From the NCBI GenBank assembly GCA_045113695.1, contig JBGUJG010000133.1, forward strand, positions 1 to 10,950: DNA of 10,950 nt, read 5' to 3'. The notes under the pieces are model-generated. The model was not told the origin of the DNA, made no database searches, and saw nothing but the letters and a program-made list of their open reading frames with translations. This document shows positions 6,567 to 10,950 of the stretch, in pieces; the stretch's first letter is position 1, and each line of letters opens with the position of its first letter. A program made the translations under genes and the position numbers. The DNA comes from UBA4246 sp045113695. Lineage in GTDB: Bacteria; Bacillota; Clostridia; Christensenellales; Aristaeellaceae.

Positions 6567-7520
6567 ATGTTGCCGATTCTGATGGTTCCTGCATTCCGAC
6601 ATGGCAGCCAGACGCCCTGGGGCGGCAGCAAGCTGCGGGCACTTTACGGCAAGGAGATCCCGGACGACAGCACGGGGGAGGCGCTGGAACTCAGCGCGAT
6701 CCCGGGGCTGAACAGCAGGGATACGGACGGCAGGCCGCTGGAGGAACTGATCGAGCGCTGCGGGCAGAAACTGGTTGGCACCCGGGTGGGCAAGCCCTTC
6801 CCGCTGCTGCTCAAGCTCCTGGACGCGCGGGAGCAGCTGAGCGTTCAGGTGCACCCGGACGACGCCTACGCGGCCCAAAAAGAGGGCAAGCTGGGCAAAA
6901 CGGAGGCTTGGGTCATCCTGCAGGCGGAACCCGGGGCAAAGCTCGTATACGGGATCAGGCCGGGCACCACGCTGGAGGAGCTGAAAGCCGCCTCCGAAAA
7001 CGGCAAAGCGGTGGAAGCCCTGCTCCACTATGTGCCGGTTCAACCGGGAGAGGTCTATTATATCCCCTCCGGCACCGTGCACGCGATCGGCAGCGGGATT
7101 GTCCTGTACGAGATTCAGCAGTCCAGCGACGTGACCTACCGCTTTTACGACTGGGACAGGGCGGATGCCCAGGGCAGACGCCGTGAGCTCCATCTGGACA
7201 AGGCGCTGGATGTGACCAACCTGGCCTTTGAGCCCAAGGCGGCAGAACCGGAAATCATCACGGAAGGCGAAAGCGGCGTTCAGGAACGCCTGCTGGACGA
7301 AAAGTATTTCGGGCTGGACCGTTACCTTCACTGCCGGCAGATGGTCCTTACGCCGGATGAACGCCGTTTTTCGATCCTCACGGCGATTGAAGCAGGGACC
7401 ATCGCCTGCGATGGGCAGAGTTTCAGCATGCCAGCCGGGCAGACGGCCCTGATCCCCGCGGTCTGCGGGCCGGTCGAACTCAGCGGCGGTCATTTCCTGA
7501 ACGCTTTCCCGGCGGTCTGA
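6567..7520 (+). CDS. manA: Mannose-6-phosphate isomerase, type I (short bacterial form)
   Basis: The 317-residue cupin protein matches the short ManA/Pmi type of Bacillota, which interconverts mannose-6-phosphate and fructose-6-phosphate and links mannose use to GDP-mannose and glycolysis. Zinc ligands are visible: Q94 and H96 in SVQVHPDD, E113 in KTEAW and H172 in SGTVHAIG. The active-site segments PFPLLLKLLD and YEIQQSSDVTYRFYDWDR are conserved. The N-terminal QTPWGG matches the family RTPWGG with Arg replaced by Gln. The C-terminal part (about 200-317) is the second cupin-like domain. ATG 6567 lies 4 nt after the pepV stop, with GGAGGAGG inside the pepV 3' end as its ribosome binding site. 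It is the last gene of the long operon; no typical terminator follows. Confidence 0.93.
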   Translation: MLPILMVPAFRHGSQTPWGGSKLRALYGKEIPDDSTGEALELSAIPGLNSRDTDGRPLEELIERCGQKLVGTRVGKPFPLLLKLLDAREQLSVQVHPDDAYAAQKEGKLGKTEAWVILQAEPGAKLVYGIRPGTTLEELKAASENGKAVEALLHYVPVQPGEVYYIPSGTVHAIGSGIVLYEIQQSSDVTYRFYDWDRADAQGRRRELHLDKALDVTNLAFEPKAAEPEIITEGESGVQERLLDEKYFGLDRYLHCRQMVLTPDERRFSILTAIEAGTIACDGQSFSMPAGQTALIPAVCGPVELSGGHFLNAFPAV

Positions 7521-7545
7521 TCAGCTGATAAACAAACAATAAACG

Positions 7546-7589
7546 GATGGCCGGATATGGTTTCAGACAATGAAACCTGTCCGGCTGTC
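7546..7589. other. Long imperfect stem-loop in the manA-phosphoesterase gap
   Basis: From the tip outward: loop GACAA (7566-7570); 7 bp, GGTTTCA with TGAAACC; a 3x2 internal loop; 6 bp, GCCGGA with TCCGGC; then 4 bp including two G-U/U-G pairs (7546-7549 with 7586-7589). Forward transcripts have no T-run after it. On the reverse strand it is followed by a T-rich stretch (7531-7545), but no reverse gene is present. It could be an mRNA-stabilising or attenuating structure, or an operator. The rest of the 99-nt gap contains a GTCAT-N6-ATGAC inverted repeat (7598-7613) and no clear promoter. Confidence 0.55.
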
Positions 7590-7619
7590 GGTGTATCGTC
7601 ATGATTAAATGACAGTGAT

Positions 7620-8483
7620 ATGAAAAGAAAAACCAGGATACTTCTGATTTTTTTGGCCGGTCTTCTGCTCCTTGTTCTTCCTGGTTTCTGTAATTCCCTG
7701 ACCGTTCCGCGCTATACAGTCGCCGCGCACGATATTGAGCATCCCATCCGGATGGCTCTGATCACCGATCTTCATTCCTGCGCTTACGGGGACGGGCAGC
7801 GGGAATTGCTGGAGGCTGTTAATGCGGAGGACCCTGATCTGATCCTGCTGGGCGGGGATATTTTTGACGACGATCTGCCGGATGGCAATGCTGCTGTTTT
7901 TCTGCGCTCGATCGGCGGGAAGTACCCATGCTGGTATGTCACAGGGAATCATGAGTACTGGAGCGGTTCTGGGAGCTTTGCGAAGAAGATGGCGATCCTG
8001 GCAGAGTGTGGGATTACCCGGCTCAGCGGCGAAGCGGCTGCCGTGGAAGTGAACGGCAGCAGAATCATGATTTGCGGCGTGGATGATCCTTATGCCTGGG
8101 CGGACAATCATGGTTTCACCGAGCATCCGGAAGGCAGTTTCCGGGAGCAGGTGGCTCAGGCAGCCGCGCAGGCAGAAAAAGGGAGATACACCATTCTTCT
8201 GACCCACCGTCCGGAATTGCTGGATGTTTACAGCCGGTATGGGTTTGACTTGATTTTAGCCGGGCATGCTCATGGAGGACAGTGGAGGATTCCGGGCATT
8301 CTCAATGGTCTGTGGGCGCCGGATCAGGGATTGTTTCCAGCCTTCGCCGGAGGGCTGTATGAACAAAATGGCAGCATGATGATCGTCAGCCGTGGATTGG
8401 CGCGGGAATCAACGAGAGTGCCGCGGTGGTACAACAGACCGGAGATGGTGATCATCGATCTGAACCCGGTCCGGGAGGATTAA
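7620..8483 (+). CDS. Membrane-anchored YkuE/YaeI-like metallophosphoesterase
   Basis: The 287-residue calcineurin-like phosphoesterase begins with a basic start and a hydrophobic stretch (residues 7-24), so it is membrane-anchored or exported with the catalytic domain outside. The dinuclear metal site is complete: D50 and H52 (ITDLHS), D80 (GGDIFDD), N110 and H111 (TGNHEYW), H196 (LTHRPE), H216 and H218 (AGHAHGGQWR). GHAHGGQWR followed by a Pro-containing loop and a Gly-Leu-Tyr segment is typical of YkuE/YaeI, some of which act on UDP-2,3-diacylglucosamine; the substrate here is unknown and may be a lipid or wall intermediate. ATG 7620 has no recognisable Shine-Dalgarno sequence (ATGACAGTGAT upstream). 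Its codon use looks less GC-rich than that of its neighbours. It is followed 29 nt later by murB. Confidence 0.9.
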   Translation: MKRKTRILLIFLAGLLLLVLPGFCNSLTVPRYTVAAHDIEHPIRMALITDLHSCAYGDGQRELLEAVNAEDPDLILLGGDIFDDDLPDGNAAVFLRSIGGKYPCWYVTGNHEYWSGSGSFAKKMAILAECGITRLSGEAAAVEVNGSRIMICGVDDPYAWADNHGFTEHPEGSFREQVAQAAAQAEKGRYTILLTHRPELLDVYSRYGFDLILAGHAHGGQWRIPGILNGLWAPDQGLFPAFAGGLYEQNGSMMIVSRGLARESTRVPRWYNRPEMVIIDLNPVRED

Positions 8484-8512
8484 GTTTGCAGGAAAACAAG
8501 GGGGAATCGCTC

Positions 8513-9430
8513 ATGTCTTCAGCATGGCTGGAGGAACTGAAAACCATGGCGCCGGGGCTGCAGGTCCGCGAGGGCGTGCCGATGAAAAACTGCACCACCT
8601 TCCGGATCGGCGGGCCGGCGGAATACCTGATCGAGCCTTCGACGGAAGAAGAGCTGCTGCTGGTCCGGCAGACGGCGCGAAAATACGGGATTCCCTTTTT
8701 CCTCATGGGGCACGGGAGCAATCTGCTGGTGCTGGACGGGGGGATCCCGGGGATCACCGTCCGCCTGGGCGGCGCGTTTTCGCGGATCGACAGCATCAGT
8801 GAGACGGAGTGGTCGGCTGAGGCAGGCGCCCTTCTTTCCGATCTGGCGAAAAAGGCGCAGCAGAAGGGCCTGAGCGGGCTGGAATTTGCAAGCGGGATTC
8901 CGGGTACCGTCGGGGGAGGCCTTTATATGAACGCCGGCGCTTACGGCGGCGAGATGGTCCAGGCGGTTACGGGGGCCGATCTGTTAGACGGGTCCAGAGT
9001 CATCCACCTGGACAAGGAGGAACTGGCGCTTTCTTACCGTCACAGCCTGTGCATGGACCGGCCTGAGCTGATCATCCTGCGGGTGTACCTGAAGCTGACC
9101 CCGGGCGATCCGGAAGCGATCCGGGCGGTCATGGACGACCTCAATCAGCGCAGGCGGGACAAGCAGCCCCTCTCCCTGCCCAGCGCCGGTTCTTTTTTCA
9201 AACGTCCTCAGGGGGACTATGCCGCGCGCCTGATTGAGGCGGCCGGGCTCAAAGGCTTCCGGGTCGGCGGGGCCGCGGTCAGCGACAAGCATGCGGGCTT
9301 TGTCGTGAACCTGGGAGACGCCACGGCAAAAGATGTCCTTGCCCTGATGGAACAGGTGCAGCAGCGCGTGGAAGCGATGTCCGGCATCCGGCTTGCCCCG
9401 GAGGTCCGGCTGGTCGGGGTGGAAGGATGA
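8513..9430 (+). CDS. murB: UDP-N-acetylenolpyruvoylglucosamine reductase MurB
   Basis: The 305-residue flavoprotein reduces UDP-GlcNAc-enolpyruvate to UDP-MurNAc with NADPH, the second committed step of peptidoglycan precursor synthesis in the cytoplasm. The FAD-binding domain shows TTFRIGGPAEYLIEP (28-42), GHGSNLLVLDGG (67-77) and SGIPGTVGGGLYMNAGAYGGE (127-147). The catalytic residues are recognisable: R176 in SYRHS, S227 in SAGSFFKRP and E297 in LAPEVRL. The short form without the tyrosine-loop insertion fits type II MurB. ATG 8513 has AAGGGGGA (8499-8506) 6 nt upstream. An in-frame TTG at 8486 and open frame back to 8426 lack a good site. Its stop overlaps whiA by 4 nt (ATGA). Confidence 0.95.
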   Translation: MSSAWLEELKTMAPGLQVREGVPMKNCTTFRIGGPAEYLIEPSTEEELLLVRQTARKYGIPFFLMGHGSNLLVLDGGIPGITVRLGGAFSRIDSISETEWSAEAGALLSDLAKKAQQKGLSGLEFASGIPGTVGGGLYMNAGAYGGEMVQAVTGADLLDGSRVIHLDKEELALSYRHSLCMDRPELIILRVYLKLTPGDPEAIRAVMDDLNQRRRDKQPLSLPSAGSFFKRPQGDYAARLIEAAGLKGFRVGGAAVSDKHAGFVVNLGDATAKDVLALMEQVQQRVEAMSGIRLAPEVRLVGVEG

Positions 9431-10365
9431 GCTCGTTTTCGGAGAGCGTCAAGGAGGAACTGCTCAAAACCCTGCCCGACAGGCCCTGCTGCATGCTGAG
9501 CGAACTGAGCGCCATCACGCGGCACAGCGGGACACTGATCCTGCGGGGCCGCGGAAGGATGGCGCTCCGTTTTCACGCGCCTTCCACGGCGCTGGCAAAG
9601 CGTATCCTGATCCTGCTCAAAAGAAGGCTGAAGATCGTCCCGCAGATCATCTTCCATGAGGAGCACCGCTTCGGCAGGCACCGATCGGTCTATCTCGACC
9701 TGCAGGAGGGCGATACCCGCCGCCTGCTGACCGCCCTGCAGATGCTCAAAGCGGGGGAGGGGGGCCTGATGCTGCAGCGGATGCCGCGGAATACGATGTC
9801 CAGGCGGTGCTGCCAGCGCGCCTACATCCGGGCGGTCTTTCTTTCCTGCGGCTCCGTGCGCGACCCGAGCGGCGGCTATACGATGGAGTTCGCCTTCGCC
9901 GATCCGGAGAAGGCGCAGGCTTTCCGATCCATCCTGGATAAGCAGGCGGTCCCGTATCACGTCCGGATCCGGCGGAACGACGAACTGGTCACGCTGACCG
10001 ACGGGGAAACCGTTGCGGATATGCTGGCGATGATGGGGGCGCCTCTGAGCCGCCTTTCTTTTGAGGACCAGCGCATCATCCGGGGCGGCAGCGCCCGGGC
10101 GACGAGGGCCCTCAACTGCGATACCGCCAACCTGAACCGGCAGCTCCGGAAGGCGGAAGAGCAGATCAGGAAAATCCGGGAATATGAAGCGCTTCATTCC
10201 CTGGACAGCCTGCCGGACGATCTGGCGGAAGCAGCCCGGGTTCGCCTGGAGCACCCCTCCGCCTCCCTGGAAGAACTGGGATTATATTTTACCAGACAGC
10301 TGACCAAGTCCGGCGTCAGCCACCGGATGAACAGGCTGACAGAACAGCTCAGAAAAACCACATAG
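9427..10365 (+). CDS. whiA: Sporulation/division regulator WhiA
   Basis: The 312-residue protein has the WhiA two-domain layout. Residues 1-190 are the degenerate LAGLIDADG-homing-endonuclease-like part, with YIRAVFLSCGSVRDP at 133-147. The C-terminal HTH part contains LSFEDQRIIRG (210-220), NCDTANLNR (230-238), LDSLPDDL (259-266) and the helix-turn-helix region SLEELG...LTKSGVSHRMNRL (280-304). WhiA controls sporulation septation in actinomycetes and affects division and chromosome segregation in Bacillus. In Bacillota it commonly lies next to rapZ and glmR. Here the ATG overlaps the murB stop (ATGA at 9427-9430), with GGAAGG just upstream as a weak ribosome binding site, so it is coupled to murB. 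Its 3' end overlaps the reverse-strand HTH gene by 17 nt. No intrinsic terminator is evident. Confidence 0.95.
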   Translation: MSSFSESVKEELLKTLPDRPCCMLSELSAITRHSGTLILRGRGRMALRFHAPSTALAKRILILLKRRLKIVPQIIFHEEHRFGRHRSVYLDLQEGDTRRLLTALQMLKAGEGGLMLQRMPRNTMSRRCCQRAYIRAVFLSCGSVRDPSGGYTMEFAFADPEKAQAFRSILDKQAVPYHVRIRRNDELVTLTDGETVADMLAMMGAPLSRLSFEDQRIIRGGSARATRALNCDTANLNRQLRKAEEQIRKIREYEALHSLDSLPDDLAEAARVRLEHPSASLEELGLYFTRQLTKSGVSHRMNRLTEQLRKTT

Positions 10366-10714
10366 CATGAACGCGCCCGCTGCAAGCAGCCGGAAGAGTC
10401 GGTAAAGACCTCTGGGCTATGCCGGCTAATTGCAGCAGGCGGTTCATCTCTTTCAGGTTCAGGGAAAGGCAGAAACCGATCCGGGGCACCATATTCCGTC
10501 CGGGTGTTTTCTGCTCGCTCAGAGTATGATAAAAATACGAACGTTCAATCCCGGTCAGCAGGATCATCTGCCGGGGCTCCAGAGTGCGTTCCTTCATCAG
10601 CCGGTACAGTTCTTCCTTAAACTGCGGGTCCGGCGCTGTCTCGTGATATGCGGTTGCCTGACGGAAGGTCTTGGCTGAGCGGATCATGGTCAGCAGGCGG
10701 CTGGTTGTGATCAA
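10349..10714 (-). CDS. Small XRE-like helix-turn-helix protein, C-terminus probably altered
   Basis: This 121-residue protein resembles the small clostridial XRE-like regulators with an HTH of the form 'LL..KGL....I...AGI.R.Y.Y....G.R.PSRDK...L'. Here FKEELYRLMKERTL, ILLTGIERSYFYHTLSEQK and PGRNMVPRIGFCLSLNLKE cover about residues 32-89, then MNRLLQLAGIA (90-100). After that, family members usually continue with an LYPRxRRDA-like segment, which is missing. The last 20 residues (QRSLPTLP...) look unrelated, and the +1 frame offers RGLYRLFRLL. A frameshift or local rearrangement is therefore suspected. The start is a TTG at 10714 with GAGGTGA 6 nt upstream (10721-10727) and an extended -10 promoter at 10735-10743. 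It converges on whiA with a 17-nt overlap. It may be functional or a decaying gene. Confidence 0.65.
   Translation of the reverse strand: MITTSRLLTMIRSAKTFRQATAYHETAPDPQFKEELYRLMKERTLEPRQMILLTGIERSYFYHTLSEQKTPGRNMVPRIGFCLSLNLKEMNRLLQLAGIAQRSLPTLPAACSGRVHAMWFF
10376..10439. repeat. Large imperfect inverted repeat in the 3' part of the small HTH gene
   Basis: Arms of 18 nt at 10376-10393 and 10422-10439 are complementary at 15 positions, with a 28-nt centre. CATAGC (10361-10366) and GCTATG (10416-10421) add a further possible pairing that competes with it. No T-run flanks it closely in either direction. It begins where the HTH protein leaves its family pattern, so it may be a quasipalindrome from template switching, or a bidirectional mRNA end structure between the convergent genes. 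Confidence 0.6.
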
Positions 10715-10734
10715 TGGATTTCACCTCGGATAGC

Positions 10735-10743
10735 AGTATATCA
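10735..10743 (-). promoter_or_regulatory. Extended -10 promoter for the small HTH gene
   Basis: On the reverse strand, TGATATACT gives TG-N-TATACT, an extended -10 element. No good -35 lies 16-18 bp upstream. Transcription would begin near 10728, leaving a very short leader that begins at the GAGGTGA ribosome binding site (10721-10727) of the TTG start at 10714. Confidence 0.55.
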
Positions 10744-10807
10744 TAAACCGGCAGGCAGCGTACAGAAGGCTTATCAAAAGTCTTCTCCCGGGACACAGAG
10801 AGGCGTC

Positions 10808-10835
10808 AAAAAAGCTGCCCCGCAAGCGGGGCAGC
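10808..10835 (-). terminator. Intrinsic terminator of tuf
   Basis: A perfect 10-bp stem, arms GCTGCCCCGC (10814-10823) and GCGGGGCAGC (10826-10835), has only AA between the arms, so the real loop is probably 4 nt with 9 bp. On the reverse strand it is followed by TTTTTT (10808-10813). It lies 26 nt beyond the tuf stop, and it isolates tuf from the HTH gene downstream. Confidence 0.95.
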
Positions 10836-10861
10836 CTGGATTGCTGAGAGTTATGATCTCA

Positions 10862-10950
10862 TCACTCCGCGGTCCTGGTAACAGAACCGGCGCCGACGGT
10901 GTGGCCGCCTTCGCGGATAGCGAAGCGCAGACCCTTTTCGATGGCGATGG
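10862..10950 (-). CDS. tuf: Elongation factor Tu, C-terminal end (rest outside window)
   Basis: The reverse strand at the window edge encodes IAIEKGLRFAIREGGHTVGAG followed by SVTRTAE and a TGA at 10862-10864. This is the universally conserved end of domain III of EF-Tu, which brings aminoacyl-tRNA to the ribosome. Only the last 28 residues are visible. The usual REGGRTVG reads REGGHTVG. A strong terminator follows at 10808-10835. The elongated match makes the assignment secure despite the short fragment. Confidence 0.95.
   Translation of the reverse strand, partial: IAIEKGLRFAIREGGHTVGAGSVTRTAE

Noticed and set aside
5090..6631. Long reverse-strand open frame (513 codons) opposite pepV
   Set aside because: PepV with all zinc ligands lies on the forward strand; the reverse translation has no family-like motif and no ribosome binding site that I can see.
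7520..7529. Perfect 10-nt palindrome ATCAGCTGAT at the manA stop
   Set aside because: Too short to support a terminator or operator call without comparative evidence.
7601..7612. Three-codon open frame ATG-ATT-AAA-TGA before the phosphoesterase
   Set aside because: It has no ribosome binding site and such minimal frames occur by chance; no evidence for a leader peptide.
7686..7695. Possible lipobox (LPGFC) at the phosphoesterase N-terminus
   Set aside because: The residues before Cys (P-G-F) do not fit the [LVI][ASTVI][GAS]C pattern, so a signal anchor is more likely.
1..10950. Defence system, CRISPR, phage or transposon content
   Set aside because: No repeat-spacer pattern, transposase, integrase, nuclease or toxin-antitoxin pair is visible; both HTH genes stand alone with housekeeping neighbours.

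Overview
The window looks like the chromosome of a GC-rich member of the Bacillota, most likely class Clostridia. The evidence is a murB-whiA pair, AGGAGG-type ribosome binding sites, sigma-A-like promoters, and Bacillota-type PepV dipeptidase, short ManA and RsuA proteins. I cannot name the genus. Most genes are ordinary housekeeping genes in tight forward-strand operons. I see no CRISPR array, insertion sequence, integrase, phage module, or rRNA or tRNA gene.

Left edge (1-960). The 3' end of tadA (tRNA adenosine deaminase) converges on a reverse-strand gene for a small helix-turn-helix protein. That protein carries a histone-H1-like linker of four AAKKPA-type repeats. It has a good promoter, a strong Shine-Dalgarno site and a good intrinsic terminator, and is the least ordinary protein here.

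Central forward operon (963-7520). Seven genes are packed with overlaps or gaps of at most 22 nt: a TtcA-like tRNA thiolase, an unrecognised membrane protein of about six segments, RsuA (16S pseudouridine synthase), an RsmC-like 16S methyltransferase, a PatB/MalY cysteine-S-conjugate lyase, a PepV-type M20 dipeptidase, and type I mannose-6-phosphate isomerase. The first half is RNA modification with an orphan membrane protein coupled in. The second half is peptide, sulfur and sugar metabolism. PatB beside PepV suggests processing of Cys-Gly-type S-conjugates to free thiols.

Second forward group (7521-10365). A 99-nt gap with a long stem-loop precedes a membrane-anchored YkuE-like metallophosphoesterase that has no evident ribosome binding site. 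Then come murB and whiA, which overlap by 4 nt. The rapZ and glmR genes that usually lie between murB and whiA in Bacillota are absent from this spot.

Right edge (10349-10950). A small reverse-strand helix-turn-helix gene has a C-terminus that looks derailed, and a large imperfect inverted repeat sits exactly there. Beyond it lies the 3' end of tuf (EF-Tu), also on the reverse strand, with a textbook terminator.
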